Assembly: GCF_000014445.1 (NCBI RefSeq)
Contig: NC_008531.1
Coordinates: forward strand, 837,001-901,000
Direction of reading: 5' to 3'
Source of the DNA: Leuconostoc mesenteroides subsp. mesenteroides ATCC 8293
GTDB taxonomy: Bacteria > Bacillota > Bacilli > Lactobacillales > Lactobacillaceae
DNA: 64,000 nt
Made by a program: the position numbers and the translations under genes. Below the pieces are notes generated by a model. The model saw only the letters and a program-made list of their open reading frames with translations. It was not told where the DNA came from and searched no databases. Position 1 is the stretch's first letter, and every line of letters starts with the position of its first letter. Below, piece after piece: positions 8,830 through 19,988 of this stretch.

Positions 8830-9657
8830 TTATTTTTTAGTGTAGTAGGACAGTATTCGATCAAATAACTGAGTGGTATTAACATCGTTTAGATATTCTG
8901 TAATATTATAGGCTTCTTTTATTTTCTTTTCATTATTATAGTAAATTCCGGTTAGAAATAATTTCCATAATTGTTGATTGGTGTTGAGTGATATTTTTTC
9001 CATTTCCAATTTATTAAGTAAAAAAGTAGTAATATTATTTTCCTTCTGCATGATACTAGTTTCCAAATATTTAATTATCGTATTAGTAATTATATCAGGG
9101 TAGCACATAACATTGGATTCGCTGTTGTATTGTGACAAAATGTCTAAGAAATACGATTTCGTTTTCTTAACAGGAAGCATATTAATAGTAGATTCAAACA
9201 GATAAATATCGTAGAGACGCCAATTAATAATTTTATCAAAATATGAAAAAAGTATATTTTGATCAATTTCATCTGCTGATTGAAAGAAAAGATGATAAAT
9301 AGTTGATTGTACCATTAGCATACGATGCTTTGTTTCTATATCTAATGATTTATGATGCTTATAGTGTGAAAATATTTTACGTAATTCATCAATGCTTCCC
9401 TGCATGTATAGCTTATCTAGGTTATTTCTAAAAGTTGTCGTATTTTGATCCGGACCAAATATACTATAGAAGTATTCCTCAACGGTAATCTCAAGTTTGT
9501 TACAAAGAATAAATATGGTTTGAGCATTTGGCAAAATTTGCCCATTTTCTATTCTGGAAACCATGGCCTGAGAACCAACAATATCGCCCAGTTGCGCTTG
9601 AGACATATTTCTCAATTTTCTCTTTTCTTTGATAATGTTGCTCTTAAATTCTCTCAT
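8830..9657 (-). CDS. Rgg/GadR/MutR family transcriptional regulator, divergent from dsrE
   Basis: The 275-residue protein has an N-terminal XRE helix-turn-helix (about 8-62: LRNMSQAQLGDIVGSQAMVS, then RIENGQILPNAQTIFILCNK) and a long, helix-rich C-terminal part with no enzyme motif, the arrangement of Rgg-type regulators whose repeat domain binds short peptides. The founding Rgg of Streptococcus gordonii activates the neighbouring glucosyltransferase gene gtfG. Here the gene is divergent from dsrE, also a GH70 enzyme, so control of dsrE is a strong inference. GATGGGGA lies before the start. I found no obvious peptide pheromone gene in the 208-base gap. Confidence 0.82.
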   Translation of the reverse strand: MREFKSNIIKEKRKLRNMSQAQLGDIVGSQAMVSRIENGQILPNAQTIFILCNKLEITVEEYFYSIFGPDQNTTTFRNNLDKLYMQGSIDELRKIFSHYKHHKSLDIETKHRMLMVQSTIYHLFFQSADEIDQNILFSYFDKIINWRLYDIYLFESTINMLPVKKTKSYFLDILSQYNSESNVMCYPDIITNTIIKYLETSIMQKENNITTFLLNKLEMEKISLNTNQQLWKLFLTGIYYNNEKKIKEAYNITEYLNDVNTTQLFDRILSYYTKK

Positions 9658-9701
9658 AATTACAAATCCCCATCCCGTTGCTATATAAAATTTAGTAACT
9701 A

Positions 9702-9730
9702 AAAACTAGCACGGTATGTGCTAGTTTTTT
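9702..9730. terminator. Perfect hairpin between the rgg-like gene and dsrE
   Basis: AAAACTAGCAC (9702-9712), 5-base loop, GTGCTAGTTTT (9718-9728), with T runs on both strands. It looks like a terminator but lies between two divergent starts, so it may instead be an attenuator, an insulator or a regulator site. Confidence 0.6.
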
Positions 9731-9736
9731 TACTTT

Positions 9737-9760
9737 ATTCAATATTGAATATGCTATTAT
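9737..9760 (+). promoter_or_regulatory. Probable dsrE promoter region with palindrome
   Basis: The perfect palindrome ATTCAATATTGAAT (9737-9750) is followed by TGCTATTAT (9752-9760), an extended -10 element. The -35 region is poor, as expected for an activator-dependent promoter, and the palindrome lies where an activator would bind. Inference only. Confidence 0.45.
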
Positions 9761-9865
9761 GCATAAATTACAAAAGAGAAGCAGAAGGCTTATAGAATGA
9801 AATGGTAAAGGTTTGACATCTTTATGAGTACTTTACGGTAAGAATATGAAGTGAGGGAAAATTTC

Positions 9866-12800
9866 ATGAGAGACAAAAGAATAATATGCGATCGTAAAAA
9901 ATTGTATAAATCTGGGAAACTGTTAGTGACAGCCGGTATTTTTTCTGCTGTGATATTTGGCGTTTCCACAACTAACGTAAGCGCTGATAGCACTAACAAC
10001 ACTGGTGTTACGGTGTCACAAGCACCAGATAAAGTAGCGGACACAACAGCTACAACAGATAAAGTAGCAGACACGACGGCTACAACGGATAAAGCAGCGG
10101 ACACAACAGCTACAACAGATAAAGTGGCCGACACAGCAGCTGCAACGGACAAAGTAGCGGACACAACAGCTACAACGGACAAAGTAGCGGACACAACAGC
10201 TACAACAGATAAAGTGGCCGACACAGCAGCTGCAACGGACAAAGTAGCGGACACAACAGCTACAACAGATAAAGTAGCGGACACAACAGCTACAACGGAC
10301 AAAGTAGCGGACACAACAGCTACAACAGATAAAGTAGCGGACACAGCAGCTGCAACGGATAAAGCAGCGGACACGACGGCTACAACAGATAAAGCAGCGG
10401 ACACGACGGCTACAACAGATAAAGTGGCCGACACAGCAGCTACAACAGATAAAGCAGCGGACACGACGGCTACAACAGATAAAGTGGCCGACACAGCAGC
10501 TACAACAGATAAAGCAGCCGATACAGCGGCTACAACGGATAAAGTAACCGACACAACAGTTGCAACGAATAAAGCAGTGGACACAACAGCTACAACAGAT
10601 AAAGTGGACGACACAACAGCCACAACGTCAGAAAAATCAAAAAGTATTAAACAAATTGATGGTAAAACTTATTTCATTGGTGATGATGGTCAGCCTAAGA
10701 AAAATTTTACAGCCATTGTTGACGGTCAAGTATTATATTTCGACAAAGATACTGGTGCTTTGACATCAAATAGTAGTCAATATACCGATGGTTTAGTCAA
10801 TATAGGAAATGAGCATAATGCGGCTTATTCATTGTCTTCGGATAGTTTTACACAAGTTGATGGCTATCTAACGGCTAACAGTTGGTACCGACCTAAAGAT
10901 ATATTAAAAAATGGTACAACTTGGACGGCTGCAACAGCAAACGATTTTCGACCATTGTTAATGTCTTGGTGGCCAGATAAAGATACCCAAGTTTCATACT
11001 TAAAATATATGCAATCTGCGGGATTATTATCAGATGACGTTGCATTATCAAACAATGATAGTATGAACAGTTTGACGGATACGGCTATGACTGTTCAAAA
11101 AAACATTGAAGAAAAAATTGGCCTATTGGGCAGTACTGACTGGCTTAAGGCCGATATGAACCAAATGGTTGATTCACAATCGAATTGGAACATTAGTAGT
11201 GAGTCTAAAGGAACAGATCATTTGCAAGGTGGTGCGCTCCTATACGTTAATAGTGATTTAACACCAAATGCCAATTCTGATTATCGTTTATTAAATCGAA
11301 CGCCAACTAACCAAAAAGGTCAAATTACAACAAATGGTAATCAAGGTGGCTATGAGATGCTGTTGGCCAACGATGTTGATAATTCTAACCCAATTGTTCA
11401 AGCTGAACAATTGAATTGGTTATACTACATGATGAATATCGGTAGCATCGCCCAAAATGATCCAACAGCAAATTTTGACGGTTACAGAGTTGATGCTGTT
11501 GATAACGTGAATGCTGACTTGTTGCAAATTGCTGGAGATTATTTTAAAGCAGCATATGGAACAAATCAAAGTGACGCTAATGCAAACAATCACATTTCCA
11601 TCTTAGAAGACTGGGACAATAATGATCCAGCGTATGTAAAAGCACAGGGGAACAACCAATTAACCATGGATTTTCCAATGCATTTGGCATTGAAGTATTC
11701 ATTGAATATGCCAAGTAGTGCTCGTAGCGGTTTGGAACCAGCAATTTCAACAAGCCTAGTAAATCGTGCAGCAGACGCCACAGAAAATGAAGCCCAACCG
11801 AACTATTCATTTATTCGTGCACATGATAGTGAAGTACAAACGGTTATTGCTCAAATTATTAAAGATAAAATTAATCCTAGTTCCGATGGATTGACTGTCT
11901 CAACAGATGAAATTGCCAAAGCATTCGAAATATATAATGCTGACGAATTAAAGGCTGATAAAGAGTATACCGCATATAATATACCCTCATCATATGCATT
12001 GATGTTAACTAACAAAGATACAATTCCTCGTGTGTATTATGGTGATTTGTTTACGGATGATGGACAATATATGTCTGCAAAATCACCATATTATGATGCA
12101 CTTACTTCATTGCTTCAATCGCGAGTAAAATATGTTTCAGGTGGTCAATCTATGAATATGACTTACCTTCATAATAATCAAGGCCTTTTGACGTCAGTCC
12201 GCTATGGAAAAGACGCCATGACAGCTAACGACACTGGTACAAGTGAAACGCGCACACAAGGTATTGGATTAATTGTCGGCAACAAAACTGATTTAAACCT
12301 GAATAATGATGAGCAAATTGTGCTTAACATGGGCGCCGCACACAAAAATCAAGCTTACCGTGCATTAATGTTAAGTACTAAAGATGGCTTGAAAATTTAT
12401 AATAGTGATGACGAGGCACCGGTATCGTATACAGATGATCAAGGCCGTTTGATTTTTAAATCTGATGTGGTTTATGGTGTGAGTGATGCTCAGGTTTCTG
12501 GTTATTTAGCAGCTTGGGTGCCAGTCGGTGCAAACGATAGCCAAGATGCTAGAACAGAAAGTAGTACAACAGCGTCAACAGATGGTAATACCTATCATTC
12601 AAATAGTGCCTTAGATTCTCAAGTTATATATGAAGGTTTTTCAAACTTCCAAGCCATGCCAACACAGGCCGATGAGTATACCAATATCAAGATTGCCGAA
12701 AATGCACAATTATTCAAGAGCCTTGGGATAACAAGCTTTGAATTGGCACCTCAATACCGTTCAAGTACGGATAACAGTTTCTTAGATTCAGTTATTCAAA

Positions 12801-15800
12801 ATGGCTATGCCTTCACGGATCGCTACGACATTGGTTATAATACGCCTACAAAGTACGGTACAGTTGACCAACTATTAGATGCTTTAAGAGCATTGCATGC
12901 CCAAGGCATTCAGGCTATCAATGATTGGGTCCCAGACCAAATTTATAATTTGCCTGGCGAAGAAATAGTGACAGCCAGTCGAACAAACGGTTCGGGAAAG
13001 GTGAATGAAAGTTCAGTTATTAATAATACGCTATATGATTCTCGTACTGTTGGTGGCGGAGAGTATCAAGCAATATATGGAGGTGCTTTCTTAGATAAGT
13101 TAAAACAAGATTATCCTGAGTTATTTGAAACAAAACAAATTTCAACAGGTGAAGCAATGAACCCTGATGTCAAAATCACAGAATGGTCAGCTAAGTATTT
13201 TAATGGCTCAAACATTCAAGGACGTGGTGCATGGTATGTTCTCAAGGATTGGTCAACAAATCAATACTTTAATGTTTCAAGTGGTAGTGAATTTTTACCT
13301 AAGCAACTGTTAGGCGAAAAAACAAGTACAGGGTTTACCAACGTGGACAATGGCAAGACTGAGTTTTATTCTACGAGTGGCTACCAAGCAAAGAATACAT
13401 TTATTCAAGATAATGACAATTGGTATTATTTTGATAATGATGGCTATATGGTTGTTGGCGGTCAAGAAATTAATGGTAAAAAATATTATTTCCTACCAAA
13501 TGGTGTAGAGTTACAAGATGCTTATTTGTCTGATGGGACTAGTGAGTATTACTACAGTAGTGATGGTCGTCAAATTTCTAATCAATATTATCAAGGATCA
13601 GACAACAACTGGCGTTATTTCTTTGCAGATGGTCATATGGCTGTAGGGTTAGCAACAATTACTACAGAAAATGGTACAACAAATCAACAATATTTCGATG
13701 CAAATGGTATGCAACTTAAGGGCGTAGCTATAAAGGATACTGATGGCAATGTGCACTATTTTGATGGTAAGACAGGAAACATGGTTATAAATTCCTGGGG
13801 CAAAATAAGCGATGGTTCATGGTTATACTTAAATGATAGCGGTGTAGCGGTCACAGGACCGCAAAATATTAACGGTCAAAATCTTTACTTCAACGAAGAC
13901 GGTATTCAAGTAAAGGGTGAAGCCATTACTGATAATAGTGGAAACATACATTATTATGATCGCAGCACAGGAAATATGGTTGTGAACTCATGGGGTGAAA
14001 CGAATAATGGTTCATGGCTATACTTGAACGACAAGGGTGATGCCGTTACAGGAGAACAAGTTATTGACGGTCAAAAACTATATTTCAGTAGTAATGGAAT
14101 CCAACTTAAAAATACATTCAAGAAGCTATCCGATGGTTCATGGCTATATTTGAACGATAAAGGTCTTCCAGTGACAGGAGCACAGGTCATTGATGGACAA
14201 AACTTGTATTTCGACCAAGATGGGAAGCAAGTCAAAGGTGACGTTGCTACAGATGGACAAGGTAACACTCATTATTATGACGGCAACACAGGAAATATGG
14301 TTACTAATTCATGGGCAGAGTTAGCGGACGGTTCATGGATGTATCTAGATAATGATGGCAATCCTTTAACAGGACCGCAAAAGATTGATGGCCAGTCACT
14401 CTACTTTAATGATGCTGGTAAGCAAATCAAAAACGCATTGGTTAAACTAGATGATGGGTCAACAATTTACCTCGATGATAAAGGTGTTTCATCAACCGGT
14501 ATTCAAAGAATTGATGATAAGATATATTATTTTGATCCTGATGGTAAACAAGTAGTATGTCGTTTTGAAGAATTACCAGATGGTTCATGGATGTATCTAG
14601 ATGATGACGGTGTTGCTGCTACGGGCGCTCAAAAAATTAATGGCCAGGAATTATATTTCGACAATAACGGGAAACAAGTCAAAAATGACAAAGTAATTAA
14701 TGACGATGGAACAATAAACTATTACACAGGTATGAGCGGTGAAAAACTAAAAAATGATTTTGGTGAATTACCAGACGGTTCATGGATGTACTTGGATAAT
14801 CAAGGTAATGCTGTAATAGGTGCCCAAAAAATTAATGGCCAGAATCTTTACTTCAAGACAGACGGACGACAGGTTAAGGGTGAAGCAAATGTTGATTCAT
14901 CGGGTGAAATGCACTTCTATGATCCTGATTCTGGCGAGCTAATTACAAATAGATTTGAACAAGTTGCTAGTGGTGTATGGGCTTACTTTGATGCCAACGG
15001 TGTTGCTGTAACTGGTGAGCAACGCATTGGTAAGCAAAATTTATTTTTTGATCCAACTGGTTATCAAGTTAAAGGCGACAAACGAACAATTGACGGCGTT
15101 CTCTATACCTTTGATAAAGAAAGTGGTGAGAGAAAGGGTTTAGATTCTATATCGGTATTACCCACCAATGGACAATACACAACCGATAAGGCCCAAAATT
15201 GGTATTACCAAGTCGATGGTGAAAATGTAAAAGGGCTATATACAAATAATGATGGTCAATTACGTTACTTCGATTTGACAACTGGCGTGCAGACTAAAGG
15301 TAATTTTGTGACAATTGGCAATGATACCTACTATTTCACCAAGGAACAAGGGGATGGACAGATAGTTTCTGAGGTTGTGTCAGGACACTATGGTACTGTC
15401 CAGTTGAGTGACAATTCGTCTGCATGGGTTTATCGCGGTGCAAATGATCAAATTTTGAAAGGCCTACAGAATATAAACGGTCGTCTGCAATATTTTGATC
15501 TAACCACCGGTGCGCAATTAAAAGGCGGTGCTGCAAACTATGATGGCAACCTTTATTATTTTGAATCATCAGATGGTAACCTAGTCAGTAAAATTCAGCA
15601 ATCTTATTCTACTGGGAATTATGTGACCGATGGTGATAAAGTAACATATGTTGATGAGCAAAACAACCAAGTCACGGGATTAGCGTTGATTGATGATCAA
15701 CTACAATACTTCAATCCAAGTGACGGTAGTCAAGTCAAGAATGAGCAGGTTATCGTTGATGGCGTCACATACTACTTTGATAAAAATGGTAATGGACAAT

Positions 15801-18391
15801 ACTTGTTTACAAATACTGCAACGATGTCTACTAATGAATTTGCCAAACATAGTGCTGCTTATAGCAATGATAGTTCTAGCTTCAAGAATACGATAGATGG
15901 TTTCTTGACGGCCGATACCTGGTATCGCCCTAAAGATATCTTGGAAAACGGACAAACGTGGGTAGTTTCTTCAACAAATGACGTGCGACCACTGATAACA
16001 GTTTGGTGGCCAAATAAAGATGTTCAAGTTAATTATTTAAATTTTATGAAGAAAAATGGTTTGCTAGATACAAGTAGTCAATTTAATCTACAATTTGATC
16101 AATATGACTTGAATGTCGCCGCGCAAAAAGTTCAAGTGGCTATTGAAAAACGCATTTCGAAAGAAAAGAGTACAGATTGGTTGAAAGATCTTTTGTTTGA
16201 AGCTCATGAAGATACGCCTTCATTTGTGAAACAACAATTTATTTGGAATAAAGATTCTGAATATCAAGGTCAAGGGGATGCGTGGTTCCAAGGTGGTTAT
16301 CTGAAATATGATAATAGTGAATTAACCCCAACAACGAACTCAGATTATCGTGAATCCGGTAATACATTAGACTTCTTGCTTGCTAATGATGTCGACAATT
16401 CTAACCCAGCGGTTCAAGCTGAAAATTTGAATTGGTTACATTATTTAATGAACTTTGGCACGATTACAGCTAATGATGATGATGCCAACTTTGACAGTAT
16501 TCGTATTGATGCCGTTGACTTTATTGATAATGATGCCATTCAGAGAACCTACGATTACATGCGTGATGCTTATAAAGTTGATGCAAGTGAAGACAACGCT
16601 AATAAGCATATTTCACTAGTTGAAGCTGGATTAGATGCTGGTACCTCTACAATTAAGAATAATGCTTTAGTTGAATCTAACTTTAGAGAGGCAGCTACAC
16701 TATCGCTAGCAAATCAATCAGGGAAAAATAGTTCCTTGACTAATATGTTGCAAGACATTGATGGTGGCCAGATTATAGCTGATCACGCCAACAATGCAAC
16801 AGAAAATGAAGCAACGCCAAATTATTCAATTATTCATGCTCATGATAAGGGGATTCAAGAAAAGGTTGGTGCAGCAATTACCGACGTTACTGGTGCAGAC
16901 TGGACGAATTTCACCGATGACCAATTAAAAGAAGGATTAGCAGCTTATTATCAAGATCAACGTTCAACGAATAAAAAGTATAACATCTATAACTTACCTA
17001 GTATCTATGCTTTGATGTTGACCAATAAGGACACAGTTCCTCGTGTTTATTACGGTGATATGTATCAAGATGATGGCCAGTATATGGAAAAGCAAAGTAT
17101 TTATTATGATGCCATTGTTTCCTTGATGAACACTAGAAAGAGTTATGTGAGCGGTGGACAAACCATGGATGTAGATGAACATGGTTTGTTGAAGAGCGTT
17201 CGTTTTGGTAAAGACGCAATGACAGCTAGTGAACTTGGTACGAATGAAACACGCACTGAAGGTGTTGGTGTGCTGGTCGGTAATGATTCTTCACTAAAAC
17301 TAAATGATTCAGATACAGTTACTTTAGAGATGGGGGCGGCTCATAAAAACCAAGAGTACCGAGCTGCATTGTTGACAACTAGTGATGGTATTGTTACGTA
17401 TGATGCTGATAATGATGCACCAACGATCTGGACAGATGACCGGGGTACATTAACGTTCTCAAATAAGGAGATTGCTGGTCAAGATTATACTAGTGTGCAA
17501 GGATTCGCTAATCCACAAGTATCAGGTTACTTAGCAGTTTGGGTGCCCGTAGGAGCTAGTGACGATCAAGATGCCCGAACAGCAGCATCAACAGATAAAA
17601 ATACTGATGACAAAGTACTGCATTCTAATGCTGCATTAGATTCGAACTTGATTTACGAAGGTTTTTCGAACTTTCAACCTAAAGCAACCACCAATGATGA
17701 ACTGACTAACGTAGTAATTGCTAAAAATGCTAATTTATTTGAAAAGTGGGGAATCACAAGTTTTGAGATGGCACCACAATATCGTTCAAGTGGGGACCAC
17801 ACGTTCTTAGATTCAACGATTGATAATGGTTATGTATTTACTGACCGATACGATTTGGGATTTGAAACACCAACTAAGTACGGTACTGATAAGGATTTGC
17901 GTACTGCAATTAAAGCATTGCACCAATCAAATATGCAGGTTATGGCTGATGTAGTTGATAACCAAGTTTATAATTTATCTGGACAAGAGGTCGTATCAGC
18001 TTCACGTGCTGGTGTTTACGGCAATGATGTGTCAACTGGATTTGGGACACAACTCTATGCGGTTAATAGTGTTGGTGGTGGTAAATATCAAGCCCAATAC
18101 GGTGGTGAATATTTGAATGAATTGAAGCAACAATACCCAGATTTGTTCGAAGCTAAGACGTATGACTATTGGGTTAAAAATTATTCAAATGACGGATCGG
18201 ATCCGTATTACACACTGTCGCAAAACACACGAAAAGATATGCCAAGTAGTGAGGTCATTAAACAATGGTCAGCTAAATATATGAATGGTACTAATGTATT
18301 AGGAAACGGTATGGGATATGTTTTGAAAGATTGGAATACAGGTGAGTACTTCAAAATTGGAGAAAAGAATGCTGATTTTATAACAAATTAA
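9866..18391 (+). CDS. dsrE: DSR-E-type glucansucrase: dextransucrase domain plus branching-sucrase domain
   Basis: A secreted 2841-residue enzyme with two GH70 catalytic domains. Order: signal peptide 1-40 (KKLYKSGK motif, cut near VSA/DS), a Thr/Ala repeat (55-254), a short glucan-binding stretch, CD1 (about 330-1150), a large glucan-binding domain of aromatic YG-type repeats (about 1170-1985), and CD2 (about 1990-2841). CD1 has Asp543, Glu581 and Asp654 with HDSEVQT after the last, typical of alpha-1,6 dextransucrases. CD2 has Asp2215, Glu2253 and Asp2327 with HDKGIQEKV, typical of DSR-E CD2, which adds alpha-1,2 branches. These CD2 positions are each 5 above the DSR-E triad I remember (2210, 2248, 2322). 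Start: the ATG at 9866 is preferred; GTG 9851 is in frame, but its GTGAGGG acts as the SD. alpha-1,3 branching is the main alternative. No LPXTG anchor is seen. Confidence 0.95.
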   Translation: MRDKRIICDRKKLYKSGKLLVTAGIFSAVIFGVSTTNVSADSTNNTGVTVSQAPDKVADTTATTDKVADTTATTDKAADTTATTDKVADTAAATDKVADTTATTDKVADTTATTDKVADTAAATDKVADTTATTDKVADTTATTDKVADTTATTDKVADTAAATDKAADTTATTDKAADTTATTDKVADTAATTDKAADTTATTDKVADTAATTDKAADTAATTDKVTDTTVATNKAVDTTATTDKVDDTTATTSEKSKSIKQIDGKTYFIGDDGQPKKNFTAIVDGQVLYFDKDTGALTSNSSQYTDGLVNIGNEHNAAYSLSSDSFTQVDGYLTANSWYRPKDILKNGTTWTAATANDFRPLLMSWWPDKDTQVSYLKYMQSAGLLSDDVALSNNDSMNSLTDTAMTVQKNIEEKIGLLGSTDWLKADMNQMVDSQSNWNISSESKGTDHLQGGALLYVNSDLTPNANSDYRLLNRTPTNQKGQITTNGNQGGYEMLLANDVDNSNPIVQAEQLNWLYYMMNIGSIAQNDPTANFDGYRVDAVDNVNADLLQIAGDYFKAAYGTNQSDANANNHISILEDWDNNDPAYVKAQGNNQLTMDFPMHLALKYSLNMPSSARSGLEPAISTSLVNRAADATENEAQPNYSFIRAHDSEVQTVIAQIIKDKINPSSDGLTVSTDEIAKAFEIYNADELKADKEYTAYNIPSSYALMLTNKDTIPRVYYGDLFTDDGQYMSAKSPYYDALTSLLQSRVKYVSGGQSMNMTYLHNNQGLLTSVRYGKDAMTANDTGTSETRTQGIGLIVGNKTDLNLNNDEQIVLNMGAAHKNQAYRALMLSTKDGLKIYNSDDEAPVSYTDDQGRLIFKSDVVYGVSDAQVSGYLAAWVPVGANDSQDARTESSTTASTDGNTYHSNSALDSQVIYEGFSNFQAMPTQADEYTNIKIAENAQLFKSLGITSFELAPQYRSSTDNSFLDSVIQNGYAFTDRYDIGYNTPTKYGTVDQLLDALRALHAQGIQAINDWVPDQIYNLPGEEIVTASRTNGSGKVNESSVINNTLYDSRTVGGGEYQAIYGGAFLDKLKQDYPELFETKQISTGEAMNPDVKITEWSAKYFNGSNIQGRGAWYVLKDWSTNQYFNVSSGSEFLPKQLLGEKTSTGFTNVDNGKTEFYSTSGYQAKNTFIQDNDNWYYFDNDGYMVVGGQEINGKKYYFLPNGVELQDAYLSDGTSEYYYSSDGRQISNQYYQGSDNNWRYFFADGHMAVGLATITTENGTTNQQYFDANGMQLKGVAIKDTDGNVHYFDGKTGNMVINSWGKISDGSWLYLNDSGVAVTGPQNINGQNLYFNEDGIQVKGEAITDNSGNIHYYDRSTGNMVVNSWGETNNGSWLYLNDKGDAVTGEQVIDGQKLYFSSNGIQLKNTFKKLSDGSWLYLNDKGLPVTGAQVIDGQNLYFDQDGKQVKGDVATDGQGNTHYYDGNTGNMVTNSWAELADGSWMYLDNDGNPLTGPQKIDGQSLYFNDAGKQIKNALVKLDDGSTIYLDDKGVSSTGIQRIDDKIYYFDPDGKQVVCRFEELPDGSWMYLDDDGVAATGAQKINGQELYFDNNGKQVKNDKVINDDGTINYYTGMSGEKLKNDFGELPDGSWMYLDNQGNAVIGAQKINGQNLYFKTDGRQVKGEANVDSSGEMHFYDPDSGELITNRFEQVASGVWAYFDANGVAVTGEQRIGKQNLFFDPTGYQVKGDKRTIDGVLYTFDKESGERKGLDSISVLPTNGQYTTDKAQNWYYQVDGENVKGLYTNNDGQLRYFDLTTGVQTKGNFVTIGNDTYYFTKEQGDGQIVSEVVSGHYGTVQLSDNSSAWVYRGANDQILKGLQNINGRLQYFDLTTGAQLKGGAANYDGNLYYFESSDGNLVSKIQQSYSTGNYVTDGDKVTYVDEQNNQVTGLALIDDQLQYFNPSDGSQVKNEQVIVDGVTYYFDKNGNGQYLFTNTATMSTNEFAKHSAAYSNDSSSFKNTIDGFLTADTWYRPKDILENGQTWVVSSTNDVRPLITVWWPNKDVQVNYLNFMKKNGLLDTSSQFNLQFDQYDLNVAAQKVQVAIEKRISKEKSTDWLKDLLFEAHEDTPSFVKQQFIWNKDSEYQGQGDAWFQGGYLKYDNSELTPTTNSDYRESGNTLDFLLANDVDNSNPAVQAENLNWLHYLMNFGTITANDDDANFDSIRIDAVDFIDNDAIQRTYDYMRDAYKVDASEDNANKHISLVEAGLDAGTSTIKNNALVESNFREAATLSLANQSGKNSSLTNMLQDIDGGQIIADHANNATENEATPNYSIIHAHDKGIQEKVGAAITDVTGADWTNFTDDQLKEGLAAYYQDQRSTNKKYNIYNLPSIYALMLTNKDTVPRVYYGDMYQDDGQYMEKQSIYYDAIVSLMNTRKSYVSGGQTMDVDEHGLLKSVRFGKDAMTASELGTNETRTEGVGVLVGNDSSLKLNDSDTVTLEMGAAHKNQEYRAALLTTSDGIVTYDADNDAPTIWTDDRGTLTFSNKEIAGQDYTSVQGFANPQVSGYLAVWVPVGASDDQDARTAASTDKNTDDKVLHSNAALDSNLIYEGFSNFQPKATTNDELTNVVIAKNANLFEKWGITSFEMAPQYRSSGDHTFLDSTIDNGYVFTDRYDLGFETPTKYGTDKDLRTAIKALHQSNMQVMADVVDNQVYNLSGQEVVSASRAGVYGNDVSTGFGTQLYAVNSVGGGKYQAQYGGEYLNELKQQYPDLFEAKTYDYWVKNYSNDGSDPYYTLSQNTRKDMPSSEVIKQWSAKYMNGTNVLGNGMGYVLKDWNTGEYFKIGEKNADFITN
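10028..10627 (+). repeat. 20 tandem 30-bp in-frame units encoding a Thr/Ala/Asp/Lys repeat
   Basis: Twenty consecutive 30-base units encode variants of [10 protein letters not shown] (also [30 protein letters not shown]). The last three units are the most diverged, suggesting expansion from the upstream side. There are no spacers, so it is not a CRISPR. It lies just after the signal peptide of DsrE and is likely extended and flexible. Unit number is expected to vary between strains. Confidence 0.95.
13380..15820 (+). repeat. Glucan-binding repeat domain of DsrE
   Basis: Many degenerate units of roughly 20-30 residues with recurring patterns such as [22 protein letters not shown] and DGKQVKG link the two catalytic domains (about residues 1170-1985). 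Boundaries are approximate. Such repeats bind dextran and aid processivity in GH70 enzymes. Confidence 0.85.
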
Positions 18392-18418
18392 TCAATAAGG
18401 TTTTCTTATATTGTTGAG

Positions 18419-18460
18419 AAAGGAAGTGTGATTTTTAAATCATCACGCTTCCTTTTTTTT
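18419..18460 (+). terminator. Terminator of dsrE
   Basis: AAAGGAAGTGTGAT pairs with ATCACGCTTCCTTT (one G-U pair) and is followed by a long T run. Confidence 0.9.
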
Positions 18461-18517
18461 TGATTTATTTTCATCTGATATTAACAAATTACATTGTCAA
18501 GTATCTAGGCAAAATTT

Positions 18518-18546
18518 TTGTAACCGCTCTCTACTAATGATATAGT
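18518..18546 (+). promoter_or_regulatory. Promoter of the stress SDR gene, with cre-like spacer
   Basis: TTGTAA (18518-18523), 17-bp spacer, TATAGT (18541-18546). TGTAACCGCTCTCT (18519-18532) fits the loose cre pattern. The same layout recurs at 19989-20017. A perfect inverted repeat, AACAAACA/TGTTTGTT (18553-18560 and 18564-18571), lies just downstream in the roughly 90-base leader. Confidence 0.6.
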
Positions 18547-18640
18547 AGGCATAACAAACAAAGTGTTTGTTAAACAATATACACGTTATTAGTGCGTGTC
18601 AAGATTGTGCTGAGTACTGTATGAAAAAGGGAGGAATTAT

Positions 18641-19510
18641 ATGACAAACATAAATGGAGAATATGCAAAGCAGAATTTTCCAAAACAGAGTCAACCTGAA
18701 CCAGGATTACAAAGCAAGATGTCGCCAACACCAGATGATGGTGCAGCAAGTTACGTTGGGCATGACCGCCTGAAACATAAGAAAGCACTGATAACCGGTG
18801 GTGACTCAGGAATCGGCAGATCTGTGGCGATAGCGTATGCGCATGAAGGTGCTGATATTGTGTTAAATTATCTCCCTGAAGAAGAACCAGATGCACAAGA
18901 AGTTAAGGGCATTATTGAATCATTGGGTCGTAAAATCAAGCTAGTTCCAGGTGATTTAAAGAATGAATCATTCAGCCAAAAGTTGATTGATGAAGCAGTT
19001 TCATTTTTTGGTGATTTAAGTATTTTGACGTTAGTAGCTGGCAAACAACAAGCGGAAGTTGATATAGCTAATTTGTCGACACAACAAATAACCGACACTT
19101 ATGCAACAAATGTTTTTAGTCTCGTTTGGCTTGTTAAAGCGGCTTTACCACATATGCAACCTGGCAGCAGTATCATAACAACGAATTCTATTCAGGCAGA
19201 GCAACCATCGTCATTTCTCGTGGATTATGCAGGTACAAAAGCTGCTATCAAGAATATGACGATGAGTTTGGCTAAACAATTGGCTAATCGGGGGATTCGC
19301 GTGAATAGTGTGGCACCTGGTCCCATTTGGACACCTTTGCAGATTGTTGGTGGACAGTTACCGGAGAACATTCCAACATTTGGCCAATCGACACCCATCG
19401 GTAGAGCTGGTCAACCAGCAGAATTAGCAGGCGCTTATGTTTTCCTAGCATCAAATGAATCTAGCTATGTAACAGGTGAGTCAATCAATGTTACTGGTGG
19501 CTTAAAGTAA
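18641..19510 (+). CDS. SDR family oxidoreductase, general-stress type
   Basis: A 289-residue short-chain dehydrogenase/reductase with an extra N-terminal arm of about 45 residues ([20 protein letters not shown]), as in Bacillus general stress protein 39 and YhxC/YhxD-like proteins. The cofactor loop is [11 protein letters not shown] (Gly53-Gly59 region), and the active site is Tyr196 and Lys200 in YAGTKAA. The physiological substrate is unknown for this subgroup; NADP-dependent reduction of an aldehyde or ketone is likely. AAGGGAGG precedes the ATG. It heads a block of stress and envelope genes, which supports the role. No terminator separates it from the next small gene. Confidence 0.88.
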   Translation: MTNINGEYAKQNFPKQSQPEPGLQSKMSPTPDDGAASYVGHDRLKHKKALITGGDSGIGRSVAIAYAHEGADIVLNYLPEEEPDAQEVKGIIESLGRKIKLVPGDLKNESFSQKLIDEAVSFFGDLSILTLVAGKQQAEVDIANLSTQQITDTYATNVFSLVWLVKAALPHMQPGSSIITTNSIQAEQPSSFLVDYAGTKAAIKNMTMSLAKQLANRGIRVNSVAPGPIWTPLQIVGGQLPENIPTFGQSTPIGRAGQPAELAGAYVFLASNESSYVTGESINVTGGLK

Positions 19511-19583
19511 ATCATGAGCTCCTTTGAATTTCGTAGATACTAATCAGAAATTTGGTTGGATCAACGAAGAAAGTGGAGAAAAG

Positions 19584-19706
19584 ATGGATAAAAAGAATAA
19601 AAAATTTGGCTTTTGGGATAAACTGTCGATGCTTTTGGCGTTGTCTCAATTATTGTTCAGTTTCTATTATTTTGTCAGAAATTGGAAGAAAACAAAAGAA
19701 GATTAA
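19584..19706 (+). CDS. Small single-span membrane protein, unknown function
   Basis: A 40-residue protein: a basic N-terminus (MDKKNKKFGFWDKL), one hydrophobic segment (about 15-31, LSMLLALSQLLFSFYYFV) and a charged tail. The frame is open upstream to a TTG at 19524, but the ATG at 19584 has a GTGGAG ribosome site 5 bases upstream and is preferred. I do not recognise the family. It lies between the stress SDR gene and a 44-residue gene, all in one direction. Confidence 0.6.
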   Translation: MDKKNKKFGFWDKLSMLLALSQLLFSFYYFVRNWKKTKED

Positions 19707-19740
19707 CAAATTTTCATTTTAGGCATAAAGGAGGAAAACT

Positions 19741-19875
19741 ATGTTAAAAACTGTACTTAAGGTATTGTTGGCATCTACATTAATTCTAGGCGGTATAGCA
19801 GTTGGAGGGACCATATTTGCAGCTAAAGGCATCGATAAAGCTGGGGACCGTTTGGAAGAGGAAATCCATAATTAA
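19741..19875 (+). CDS. 44-residue membrane or exported peptide, unknown function
   Basis: The ATG at 19741 has a near-perfect AAAGGAGG ribosome site and encodes 44 residues: MLKTVLKVLLASTLILGGIA, then VGGTIFAAKGIDKAGDRLEE and EIHN. It has one hydrophobic helix at the N-terminus and an acidic tail. It could be a small membrane-anchored stress protein, or be cut by signal peptidase near FAA. It is followed by a hairpin terminator, so it may end the transcript starting at the SDR promoter. Too short for most gene finders. Confidence 0.7.
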   Translation: MLKTVLKVLLASTLILGGIAVGGTIFAAKGIDKAGDRLEEEIHN

Positions 19876-19892
19876 ATCATTGAACAGATAAT

Positions 19893-19931
19893 AACGATAG
19901 CAACTTATTGATGAGGAGCTGTTGTTTTTTT
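19893..19931 (+). terminator. Terminator after the 44-aa gene
   Basis: AACGATAGC (19893-19901) pairs with GCTGTTGTT (19918-19926) with two G-U pairs, and a T run follows. Confidence 0.6.
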
Positions 19932-19988
19932 AATCTTTTAAAAATAACTCATAATTTCATTGTTTTGTAAAGGGGGTAAGCATTATTT

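Noticed and set aside
9658..9865. Short pheromone gene for the Rgg-type regulator
   Set aside because: No short ORF with a ribosome site and hydrophobic C-terminus could be identified in the gap.
9790..10623. 277-aa minus-strand ORF rich in Val/Ser/Ala
   Set aside because: It is the reverse complement of the dsrE repeat; its repetitive composition mirrors the plus strand and it has no sensible ribosome site or family.
10028..10627. CRISPR-like array of 30-bp repeats
   Set aside because: Units are directly joined with no spacers, keep one reading frame and encode the DsrE N-terminal repeat.
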